A stretch of 64,000 nt of DNA, from the NCBI GenBank assembly GCA_008729055.1, contig SDUX01000006.1:2654842-2718841 (forward strand), in the 5' to 3' direction. Positions 51,285-62,236 of this stretch are shown one piece after another. Position 1 is the first letter of the stretch; each line of letters opens with the position of its first letter. This DNA comes from Pyropia haitanensis (lineage: Eukaryota > Rhodophyta > Bangiophyceae > Bangiales > Bangiaceae). The notes below the pieces were generated by a model. The model had not been told where the DNA came from. It saw only the letters and a list, made by a program, of their open reading frames with translations, and did not search any database. The translations under genes were made by a program, and so were the position numbers.

Positions 51285-54200
51285 AGAGGTGTAGGAGTGA
51301 CGTGGCCAGCTCTGTGCGGCCTTCCAGCCCCCCTCTTGCAATAAAACGCATGCGATACTCTGCGAACCCATTCTGTGGCAGTCACACGTCTGGACTTGAG
51401 GCCCCAAGATTAATCTGTGGTAAGAGTCGTTCAACGGCAGACACGCGGCGGGCACGCGCGCCTGGATTTTCGTCCCAGGCCACTCCATACGATGGGTTCC
51501 GGAGGGCCGGTCACAGCCTCCCTCGTTTCTCCGCGAGGAAGTATATACGCCACCGCATTGCCGCCGCGAATGCGGTGACACCCGCATGACCTGGTCAGTA
51601 TCCTAAGTGCCACCGGCGGCTGGTAGGGGTGGGGTGGTGAGGAAGATGGGGGGCTCTCACTGTCGCCGTCCGCCCCGCCGCCAGGAAAGGCGGGGAGCGA
51701 CAACAGTAAGGTTGGCGGAGGGCTGAGAGGGGTGGAAGGGCGAAGGCGGGGTTGCAGGGGAAATGAGCCGTGCGTGAGCGCGTGTAGGTGACCACGTCGA
51801 CCGCGGTGGGAGGCGAGCGGAGGGACACGGAGCTGCTGGCGACTTGCGGTCACGGGTTCGGGGGTGCGCGGCGCGTGTCGTCCCGTCAAGCGCCCGGACG
51901 GGCGGGGGAGGACCCCTCTCAGAGGAGGCGGCGCGCGGGATGACGCGTTTTCCGGGCGCACGGCTTGCGAGACCTGATGCGGGATGTGGCTCAGGAGGCC
52001 TGTTTCCCTGTCTCGGCCATGGGTGCTGCGGGTGCTTGTTTGTTGTTGTCTCGGGGGCACACCCGTGCTTTTCTTCTGAGGATCTCATTGGCTGAGGCGC
52101 ATTCACAAGACCCTGGCGTGGTGGCCTTACAGTGTGTTGATTCGCGCCACCCACTTCACCGAGCTGCGGCCGAGGTCACGGTCACGTGCGCCCCCGACGC
52201 GCGCCTCCGTCGCTCGCACTCTCCGACCAGCCGACCGGCTGGACAGCCTGACTCCCCGCCAGTGAGGGGGGGAGGGGAGGAACCCTCTCGGGCCCCATTG
52301 GATGCGCGTGGCCGATCGATCGGTGTGGCGCATCGGGAGCGACAGCGCCGCGCCCCGGCGGCTTGGCCCGCACGCAGAGCTCACGACCCTGTTCAACCAC
52401 CAGCGGATGCGCCAGACCGCTCCTCCCCTGCGCACGTCCGCAGGCCGTCTCCCTCTCCCGCCTCTTGCCACCCTTCCGTCGTCTGGGGCTGTACCGGTCC
52501 CGCCCTTTCACCAGCCACCCCCCCCCCCCGCCCCCCCCCCCCATTCCCTCGCTCATCACCATGCCCTCCCCCGGTCATACTCATCGTGGCGGCAGTGGCG
52601 GCGCCAAGTGACTCACTGCAGGGGTGGCGGCTGTGGATGTTTCCTCCAGGACGGGCATACCGTGGCTGGGGCGTCGAGGGCAGTCGTGGCGACGGCAGAG
52701 GCGGCAGCGGCGGGGGTGGCGGTTGCGGTCGCGGCAGTCGCGGTCGACGGCGGCGGCCGCCGCGGGACGTTGCTGACCCCGCTGCTGCTAACCATGCCGC
52801 CCGCCGCGGACCCCTCTGCGGCGACGGTCGACGCGGAATGATGACGTGGGTGGGCGGCCTGGGGAGTGGGCCGCCGTGCCGACCCTGCCGCCGTCGCTGG
52901 TGACCACCCGAGCGACTGGTGAGCGCCGTGACGGCAACAGGGACGGGAAGGGGGGGGTCTGGCTGGGCACGGCGGCGGCGGCGGCGGCGGCGGCTCCCGC
53001 TGCCGCGGAGGGTGGTGCGGCGTAGGGTAACGAGGCGGATGCGGCGGAAGGTGAGGGGGCGGAGGGATGCCGGCGGGAATTGCGCGGCGGCGGCGGGTGG
53101 GCGCCCCGCGCTTGGCATCCCCCTTCCCCCGTGGCACCGACTGCGGACGCGGCGGGCAAGAAGGTCACCGCTGACGCAGCCGCGGCGGGGGATGGCGGCG
53201 GCGGCTGCCGTGGCTTGGTGGCGACAGCGGCGACCGGGGGTCAACCCCGCCGGCTGGGGCGCCGACGCCGCCGCTGCGCGGCGCGCCAGGCCCGCGCCAC
53301 TTCGGCACGTGGGGCGGGCGCGCGGCGGCGGTGGTGGCCGCCGCCGCGGTCACAGCGGCTGCGACGGCATTGGCGGCGGGGCGTTGCCAGTGGGAAACGC
53401 CGCGGCAGCACGCGGTCGCGCTGCGCAGCGTGGCCACCGGCAAGGACGGGTTTTCGGGCGGGTGCGCTGGCGGGCGGGCGGCAGGCGGCAGGGTGGCGGG
53501 CGGCGACCGCGGTCATGGTGCTTGCGCCGTTGCTTCCTGCGGATGGTGGCTCGCCGCCATGGGGGGCGGTTGTAGGGCGATGGCGTCGGTGAGGAGAGGG
53601 GGTGGGAAGAGTCGGGGGAGAGGAGGGGACGGGAGAGGCGCGGTGGGTGCGCCTGGGAGGCGGTCGCGCCGCCCGTGTGGCGACGGGGACACAGTCAGTG
53701 TCGTGGTTCCGGGATGAGCTCTGCCCGGCTGCTGCCGCCACGCCCGGTGGTGGCCGCTGCCCCGCAGTATGTGGCGCAAGCTGCGGCGGTTTGTGAGATG
53801 GGGGCTACCACACAGCACCACCGCCCACGTGAGGCGTACTGGCATGCGGGTGGGGGTGGCGTGCCCGAGGCGCCCGAGACCTACTGATGGCCGCTCCGGC
53901 TGTGGCTCGCCCGTGTCTTTGGTTTCTCTCTTCTTGTGTACGCTACCCCGCGCCGCGCTGCCCTGCAGTTGTGACCATATGCAGCCGGGCGTGTGCAGGC
54001 GTCTCGGCTCCACCGCCTGCCCTCCCCCTCCCTCTGCTTCCTATGCCATCCCCACCATGGTTTTCCGTCCTCTCCCGCTGGCATCCACAGAACGTGAGGG
54101 ATTGTGGGGACGGCTAAGATGGCGCGGTCGTTGATGCCGCCGTTTGGTGGTGGCGTTCCGACCATCCGAAGCGCGTGACCATCCCGCGTTTCGCCACTCC

Positions 54201-54646
54201 CGCCACACGCCCGTGACGTGTCTGGGGCTCGGGCGGGGCACGCCGACGGCCGGTGCGGTTGCCACCGGCCTTCTGTTGTCGACGCCGCGCCACGCCTACG
54301 CCGGTGGGCGCTGCCCCAGTCGTCTCAGCAGCTACACCCCTGCCCACGGGGGCCACCGCCAGTGGGCGGGGGGGTAGCAACCGCGTCGGGAGACCAAACA
54401 CGATGGAACGATTGCGTGTCAGAACGAGCGATAAAGCAAAATGCTGGTCGCCCTCCCAGCGCGAATCACTCTTTCTGGGACGTGGCATTGCCATACGCAG
54501 GTCGACTCAAAAGAGAGAAGCGAACAGACAGCATGGAATCTACAGATCTACAGGACGAGCCTATCCAACCCGGTCCTATCGCCGCAACGCGTCCCGTGGG
54601 GCCACGCGGCGCCTTGTCGGGTGTGGCTGAGGAAGACGCGAGTGCG
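51285..54646. other. Intergenic region, no supported gene
   Basis: 51285-52300 is moderately GC-rich. 52550-53700 is dominated by GCG/GCC repeats with Ala/Val-rich frames such as GASRAVVATAEAAAAGVAVA at about 52660-52760. 53250-53340 resembles 40310-40400. None of these has an ATG-bounded, well-composed ORF that I trust. Confidence 0.4.
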
Positions 54647-54919
54647 TTAGGTCGTGTGTACGGAGGTGGTCGCCTCGGCCTGCGGCACGTCATCACCTCT
54701 TTCGGACGTGACCAGGCGATCGTCCACGAGGCTCGCCGTGGCGGCGGCAGCCTTGGCCTCAGCCATCGCCTCAGCCGCCGTCTGCACGCGACGCACACGC
54801 GAGCGCGCCTCGACGTTGGCAGACAGAGCAGGGCTCATCGCCGCGGGCAGTGCAGGACCCGCGGGGGCGTCCACTGTGGCACCCCACGAAGCGGTGGCGT
54901 GGTTCTGCTCCTCAGCCAT
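54647..54919 (-). CDS. Small unknown protein, dispersed family copy 4 (90 aa)
   Basis: Starts MAEEQNHATASWGATVDAPA and continues GPALPAAMSPALSANVEA, RSRVRRVQTAAEAMAEAKAA, ASLVDDRLVTSERGDDVPQ, ending SVHTT. This looks like the best-preserved copy, since every motif found in the other three is present. The upstream segment ACCGGGTGCTGCGCAAGACG is shared with copies 1-3 and stays open in frame (TGCCARRR), so the true protein may start further upstream or be spliced. Function unknown. Confidence 0.6.
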   Translation of the reverse strand: MAEEQNHATASWGATVDAPAGPALPAAMSPALSANVEARSRVRRVQTAAEAMAEAKAAAATASLVDDRLVTSERGDDVPQAEATTSVHTT

Positions 54920-55330
54920 CCTTCGTCTTGCGCAGCACCCGGTAAGATGGTGGCCGTCTGACAATACCGCGGTAGTCAATGGCGCACGAGCTAAGGGTCG
55001 ACAGTTAAGGAGGGGAACGCGCAGGAGTGTGTGTGTGAGTGAAGCTTACTGGAAGTAGACGTACAACAAGGGGAGTGGGTGCACCGCCAACAGTGGCCGG
55101 TCCACTGTTACAAAGACCATGGAGGGCAGAAGCGCGCAGGTCGAGTGCGGTGGGCGCCCGCAGCCGCAGACGAGCACCAGCTGCAGCGTCTCATCCGAGA
55201 GGAGGTTAGCGGATTGTACACGAGGGAGCATAGCTGCCAGCGGCTGGCATGACGAGTTCAATTGTGGGCGACACCCGCTCGATCTCTACAGACAAGTGCC
55301 CGGGTGCTAAAGAGGCAGGGCGCGTTGGTG
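54920..55330 (-). repeat. Upstream conserved block of small-gene family, copy 4
   Basis: On the minus strand this block gives CQPLAAMLPRVQSANLLSDETL (split over two phrases: AAMLPRVQSANLL, SDETLQLVLVCGC), an open frame from an ATG near 55225 to 55046. The LPRV-x-x-x-NLL motif and the CTCCCTCGYGT DNA core are common to all four copies, always upstream of the small ORF and in the same orientation. Confidence 0.55.
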
Positions 55331-58300
55331 GCCGTCCACTCCCCTCTGCCAAGAGTGTGCTGGACTAGCTAGGGAGGAGGCGTCCGCAACGGCCACCGCA
55401 ATCGGCCGCGCGTCCCCGTTGTCGGGCGTGCCTTGTCATTGGACCGTGTTGTGCCTGCCAGCGCACGCAGTCACACACAGGTGGTGCGACTCTCTCCCCT
55501 GCGGACGGCACCGATCAAATCGGTGCAGCATTGGCGACAGAGTGATTCAGCAAGGATGATCGCAAGCCCGCTATCGAGAATCTAGGCCAATGATCTACAC
55601 GTACGTACACACTGTGCGCGAACCGCTGGCTAATCCCTCTTTGACGGAAGACCAGCATGTTGTTCCAACTCGTCGCCGCACGCCTCCATGGATGAGACGT
55701 AGGGCCTGCGCAGGCAACCACCGTCTCCTGGGACTGCAGCCTCATCGTAGCCCCATCGAAGCTCCAAGATGAGGATCGACCAACGAGGCGTTGGGAAGAT
55801 GAGGGTCATCGGCGCCCCAATCGTCACCACCGACTCGATAGGTGCACGATCAAGATCTATTTTTGAGTCCGGCTGTGAAGGTCATACATCATACCACATA
55901 CGTGATAATCTATTGGTTGAGCTGCTGTCAGCCCTTGCCGCACGGACAGCGACGGACTTCGCGCATGTGTGGCGTTGCTCCTCCTACGCCCTCGCTGTCT
56001 CCCGAAGTGGAGTGCACAGGAGGGTCATGACCTGCATTGGCACCCGCGAGGCGCTTCACCGTGACGCCCTCTGCTGGTGCTCATTTCCAGCTATGCGCCG
56101 CGTCCGCCTCTGCTGTAGCTGTGCGCGGCGTCTGTTCAGTGGCGCGGCTACCGTCGCCGGTACTGGGCCAGAGCCAGCCTCTTCCCGGGAATGCTCGCAG
56201 TGGGGGTGCGGCGCGCGACAAGCCAGCCGGCCGCCCTGCCGCTGTCGCCCGCCGACCCGCCGCCGTCGCCGCCTGGAACAATCGGTAGCTGAACGCGGGC
56301 AAATGGCGCTCGCAGGCACGGCTACAGTTAATGTTTGGACAGAGTCCTGGCACGCTTGAGGACTCAGTGACCACCAGAGCGTCATGGGGACGGGCGGGCG
56401 GGCGGGCGGGCGGGCAGGCAGGTGGGTGGGGGCGCGTGCCCGGTGGCCGGCAGTCCGGGCGGCTGGGCTGCCCGTGCAGCCGCCCGGCTCAGAATCGTCA
56501 CCATTGACCAAATCCGATACGCAAGGCCTACACAGCCTACACACATACACACCCCCCCAGGAAACCCTATCCAAGTGGGGGGGGTTCAAGTCTTCATAAC
56601 GCCGTTATTGATATCCCCCTTTGATAGAATTTTCGGGCGGGGCCCGCATGGCCCGCTCGGAGAGTCTTACTGTGCTTCCGCTAAAAAGTGGATGTTGCTC
56701 GGATGTGAAGGTAAAAAGTAATTGGTCCAGATGGCGATTTCACGCACCTTCACGTACCGTCAACATCCACTCATTAACGGACGCACTCTAAGTACTCCGC
56801 GCTGGAGCTGCCAAACCGGCCTCCGATTGGCTGCATCGCACGTACAAGTTAACAATCCCTTGAAGAGCACAACTCAGGCACAAATCCGAGAGACTCAACT
56901 ACCTTACAGCTCGGCTGTGGCCCCTCTCCACACCCCGAGCCTCAAGGGGCCTGTGCGGGGGGCCCCGTGCGCCTCGCTGTCCACTCGAGAACAGCTTGTC
57001 GCCACGTGGTGCGCCTGTGACCGGGCGACGCCGAAAGCTCCCCGCACTTCGACGATCATGCGGCGGCGCGTGACGCGCCGTGAGGTCGCCGAGTGACAAT
57101 CTCGGAGTCAGCCAATTCCCGGGGGGGGTTGCAGCGTCAGCACTCTTCATGGAACACTTGGATGCACCCTAAGTAAGGGGTGTCGTGCTTATCAACCAAT
57201 AGGCAGGTCGCAGACGTGACAAATTAGAGCATGGGTGAGACTTGCCGCCCACGGCTTTGGAGTTGAACACCAAACTCTTCTTCTAGAAGGTCCGATCCCG
57301 AAGGCTGAGAATCGAGACGCCACGCGTCCTGGAGCGGGCCGTGCTGCGGACTGGTTTCCAACCGCCACTCGCCGTCTCGCACCAAGTCGGCACGGTGCCC
57401 CACGTTGAAGCGCGCCTGCACGCACACCCCTCGCCTCTTCCCCCGCAAGGTACTCGACACCCTTGCAATGGATCAAGTCACTTCCCTGTTTGGCGGCACG
57501 GCTGCAGATGCGCACGTTTACCTTCGTCGAACCGTGCGCTACGCGTTCATGAGAGATTTGTGATCCAGCGCGTCTTCTTGATGACTCGCCGGAGTCTGAG
57601 CAGCTGGAGGGAGCTTGTTCTGGTTCTGGGAGTGCGCGGATCTCTTTCCGTGTCTATATCACGTGCTATTTGTGTGGCCGCGATGTGTCTGACTGTATGC
57701 TTCGGCCTCGTATCTTGCTATGTGGATTATTCTTGCGTGTGGACCTGTTTTGCATGGATCGGTGAAGAAGACAAGGCATGAACGGGGGCGCTGGTGAAGC
57801 TGCGCGGCTGGAGTTGGCTGCATCCAGGGGCAAGAAGGGGAGGGATGAGGAGAGAGCGAAGAGCGGTGAGCATGGAAGGCGGCTTCAAGGAGGGGAGAGA
57901 CAGGTTCATCAGGGGGGTGTGTTGATGTGGGTGAGGAGGATGGGGTGCGGGGATGTTGGTGGAGAGGCGACGGTCTTGTACGCGCGCGGTGAAGATGTGA
58001 GGGAATGCGAGAGGCGAGTAGGTCTCTCCCCCTCGCCACCGTCAGCGGGCTAGGCGCCGCTATTGTGGCGTGGTGTGAGGGGGCGGCCTACGGGGGCGGC
58101 CATTTCCGCTGTTTGCACCTACAGGTACAAGGAATAAAACGTGGACGTGGCGCCATGTTGAAGCCCACGTGGCGAGGTTCAGAGCGACGTGGCGACCGTG
58201 GGCCGTCAGAACACCTAGCTGTGACGCCCTCGGGGGGTGCTATCAGCCTTCTGCAGGTACTGTGGTTGGCCCATGAGTGAACGAAACTCAGTCTCTGATT

Positions 58301-60315
58301 GGGTGGTTCGTCGAAACAGTCCGCGGAATGGCCCCGTGAGGCATTAGTTCTGACGGCCCCAACTTATCACAAGAATAACGCAAACCCGGTTGCGCAGCAG
58401 ATTCTGTCAATAGTGAGGATGCCACCGGGCCACGGCTGCCCAGATCCGGCGGCAGTGGCGGTCTGCGCACGTTCCGTTTCTGGGGATCTCGCTGTAATGC
58501 AGCCCTAGAGGTCTCTATCAATCGACCATCGAAGGAGACCAACGACGTCCAACGCGCCCCCGCTAAGATGGACTCATCGAGCCACATCGATTTTCCATCA
58601 TCAAACCCCCTCAGATGGAGAATCATTGCAAGGAGACGTAGTGACTGGTGTGGTACGCCACGCTGCACGCCACTCCATCAACACCCTGTCCCACGCGAGA
58701 CGAGCGTGCTGCAAGCGGTGTCTGGCTTCCTGCGGTGTTCGCAGAAACGGCAACCCAGCAGCGACGCGGTAAACTTGATTGGGTGCGGCGAGGGGTGATG
58801 GTCAGGCATGAATGGAGGGGGGGCGGCGTTGGGAGGGGCGTCGGGTGTTGTGAGGTGGGAGGCGTCCGTCTGGACCACCGTTTGAGAACGTGTCCCTTTG
58901 GACTTCAACGAGCCAGGGTCTTGTGCAGGGCTGACACAACTTGCGCCTCGTCTGGCGTGACGAAGCGGGGACCATACGAAAACAGGAAACAGGAGCGCCA
59001 ACGGTGGTACGGCGGCCCTCTATCGCGCGGCCATGCGCGGCGCATCGGTGTCGCCGCCTCCGCGGTCTGCTGGTGGGGTGACTGTCGACAACCTGACGAC
59101 AGGCACTCGACGAGGAGGGCGGGAGGGGGCGCTCGCGCCAGGCTCCCTCACCAACAGCGGGCGGGGGTGGGGGCTCCCGGCGGCGGTGTTCGCCACCCCG
59201 CGCGCGGGAGGCAGGAATCCGCATCTATCCTCAACCTGTGAAATTTCACATGGTGGGGGTGGGGGAGGGGGGGGGGGGGATGGGGTGGCCTCACAGGCTC
59301 CCACGTGGTTCCGTGGGACCCGCCACGTTGTCGCTCTGCGGCGGCGATATTTGCGAGCGCACCATGGACGGGCTACTTGGCATGCAGCTGTCCTCCAGGG
59401 ATACGGTGTGCATCCAGACTCTGAGTTGCGGGCTGCACACATGCGGCTGCCCGTCTTGGTGTGGCACGGGGGTACGTACGTACGGCGGGGCAGCTGCGTC
59501 GGGCCGCGGTGGCTGGGGGACAGCTTTGGCGTGCCATCCCGCCTGGGGGGGGGGGTTGCTCCCTGCGGACGCGGCGCGACATCGCGCCGCGGGGGGGTGC
59601 ACGGCGCTCAACGGCCGGGGATGGGGCGCCGCGCGGGCGGGGGGAGGCGCGCCGCACAGGAGAGGATGATGCTCAGGGCAAGTTCGTTGGTGCTGTGGCC
59701 GCTCGCCATACTCCTCCCCCCGCTACCCTCCGCCCCCCCCCCCTGGCTAACCCCCTCCCCCCCACCCCCCGCCCTAAACTGCCTTTTCCCCGCTCGCGCG
59801 GAGCCATGCATCCCCCCCAGATGGGGAGGCACTCCCCATGACCCCCCCCTGCCCGGCGCCAGCCCGGCCGCCGCCACCCCCAACGCACTCTCCACTCTTC
59901 GCAGCCGGCTGCCGCCCACGCCGCGCCCGGCCAACCCCGCCACCCCCGGCGCCAACGCAGACTGCTCCCTCTTCCCTCGGCTGCACCAGGTGCAACCGGC
60001 CCGCCGCCGACTGTCGTCTGCCGCCGCCAGCTGTCCCCTTGGCCCCCACAGCCGCCGCCAGCATCCGCGCTCCCCCCGCCGTCGCTGCATGCCGCCCCCG
60101 CCGGCTGCCGGCTGTCCCGGCCAGCTGCCCCCGCCGTCGCGGCGGCCGCCGCCGCCCACTGTCGCTGCTGCCCCCGCCGCCGCCGCCGCCCCCTCCCGCC
60201 GCTGCCCCCGTGGCGGCAGCGGCCGTCGCCGCCCGCCACCGCAGCGCCCGCGGCCGCAGCCGCCGTAGTCATTGCGGCGGCCGCGACGGCCGCCGCCACC
60301 GTTTTCTACCGCCGC
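55331..60315. other. Moderate-GC to GC-rich region, no supported gene
   Basis: 55.3-59.2 kb is of balanced composition with only short ORFs. A (GGGC)n patch is at 56387-56420, and a run of hydrophobic codons occurs at 57600-57780 without a clear gene. From 59.6 kb the sequence becomes Pro/Arg/Ala low complexity (CCGCCG). Nothing recognised. Confidence 0.4.
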
Positions 60316-62077
60316 TGCCTCCGCCACGGCGACGGCTGCCGCCGCCCGTCACGGCTGCCCCTCCCTGCCGACGCTACCATCGTGTCAGAGGCGGCGGCCG
60401 CCGCCGCCGCCCTCCACCGCCACTGCCCCCGTCGGTCAGGGGGGCCTGGCGCCCCTGCAGCGCTCTGCAGCTTCCCCCCCGGACGCCGCCGCAGCCGGCG
60501 GCCGCCGCCGCCGTGGTCAGCCGCCGCCTCTGACGCTGGTTGTGGCGGCCCGGCGCTGCCGCTGCGGGCTGCCGCCCTCCCCCCCCCGGCCTCCGCCGCG
60601 GCCGACTGCCACCGCCGCCGCGGGCTGCCCTCTCTTTCCGTGGCCTCTGCCGCGGCTGGCTGCCGCCGCCGGTTGGGGCGGCCGGCTGCGGCCGTCGCGT
60701 GCTACCGCACCCCCCTCATGCCGTTGCGGACTGCCGTCCCCCCCCCCCGTCTGCGCCGCGGCCGGCTGCCGCCGGCGCCACGGGCTGCCGCCCCCCTCCG
60801 TCACCTCGCGGCGAAGGGTTGGACGACAGGGCCAGACGACGATGGTGGGGGGGAAGGGGGAGCGAACGGCAAGACAACTGGTGACCAGCAACCCAGGTTG
60901 AACGAGGAGGTATTTGTGAGTAAAATGTGCAATAGCGATTATTCAACTGAGAACAAAACCTATATCCGCGACTTGGCTCACATCTCGTCGCATATCTAGG
61001 GAATAAAATGCGCCATTCGTCTCATGTGATAGGCTGTCACACGATCTCAGCCGTGCAACCTGAGGAGTGCATCCCGAATTCATCATTGCTGGACAGACGA
61101 TTACAATACTTGACTTGGCGAGTAACCTGGTCAGCGACTCGCGCGACTGCTGGGACACAAGCGGCTGAAGCGCCGGCGTCCGACGCCGCCCTCCACCCCG
61201 CCCTGTCGCCCGCTTCACCATTCCCCGGCCACCCAGCAGGCCGGGTGGATACACAAGCCTTTTTTACTTGTTCTATTCAGTTTTGAGTGCGCGCCTACAG
61301 GCGTCTGCTAGAGCAGAACCCCCAACGACCCCATAGACAGACACAATGCGTGCACCATCCCTCCTGGGTTCCGCAGCTCAGGGGCGCCTGTGACGGTGAA
61401 AACACGGCTCGCTATGACATTTTAATCATCCCTGACGGTCTATGCCCCAGCAGAACGCAACCGCTTGTGTAGACAGCGCGAGAAAGAGCCCCCAGTCTGC
61501 TTTATTTTCCTCAGTTGCCAAGTATAGGCCGGGGTACAGAGTGCATGAGAGCCCCACGGCGGGAAGAGATAGTCGATTCTGGGTAATATGATCATTATGA
61601 ATCTATTGGTGCTCACATCCAGCGTCGTGCACCCGTACAGCCGACAGGAACAGCCACAGACTCGGTGGGTGAAGCGCTACCATCGACCCCTCCGAGCGGT
61701 TGTGAGCACTATGGATCTACTTTTTGCACTGAACACTGAGGGAAAGGTATCTGGTGGCTATGGTGGCGTAAAAACGCAAAGAAAGCACACTGGAGCCCGC
61801 ACATTGGCGACTAACTGACTGCTGCGCGGTTGCAGGCACTATGGCGCAGCTGGACGCGCCCAGAGTGTCGGTGAGAGCGAAAAAAGCAGTGGAGATAACT
61901 GGCTACACTGTCTAGATCTGACAGATGTAGGTTTTAGTGCATGAGAGCACTGTGGGGCGTTGGATTGCCTGTCGAGGCGACCTGCCCAGAATGGTCACTT
62001 TGGGGGTCCATATGACCCACTTCCCATCGTTTGCGACGCTTTCTGAGCACATACACGTGCTCAGCGTCATCGTTTTA
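60316..62077. repeat. Left arm of a long palindrome
   Basis: Reads as the reverse complement of 62237-64000 with a constant coordinate sum of about 124316. Examples: 61008-61286 mirrors 63030-63308, and 61287-61472 mirrors 62844-63029. The arms differ by scattered substitutions, more densely toward the centre (61850-61900 against 62415-62465). The outer part is GCC-rich low complexity. The inner part (60900-62077) is AT-richer, with short ORFs that are mirrored but resemble nothing known. The true left end may lie further left, since the partner runs off the window. Confidence 0.95.
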
Positions 62078-62236
62078 TTCTACGGCGAGTGCTTCAGAAA
62101 AGTTTGTTGAGTGGTCCTTGACTCGTGTTGCACGCGGTCACAGCGCCTGATGCACTCCTGGGTGCCAGGCGCCATACACCGTTACAACGCGTTTCAGCAA
62201 GATGTGCAAACTTGTTTCGACCTGGCCTCAGATGAC
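62078..62236. other. Spacer (loop) of the long palindrome
   Basis: About 159 bp that is not inverted-repeated, with no ORF of note. It is flanked by CGTTTTA/TAAAACG, and just outside lies a small perfect-looking hairpin (TGAGCACATACACGTGCTCA at about 62044). Confidence 0.85.

Noticed and set aside
59033..60533. Pro/Arg-rich frames before the palindrome
   Set aside because: CCG/CCA low complexity. The frames continue into the palindrome arms, where they are mirrored with the DNA.
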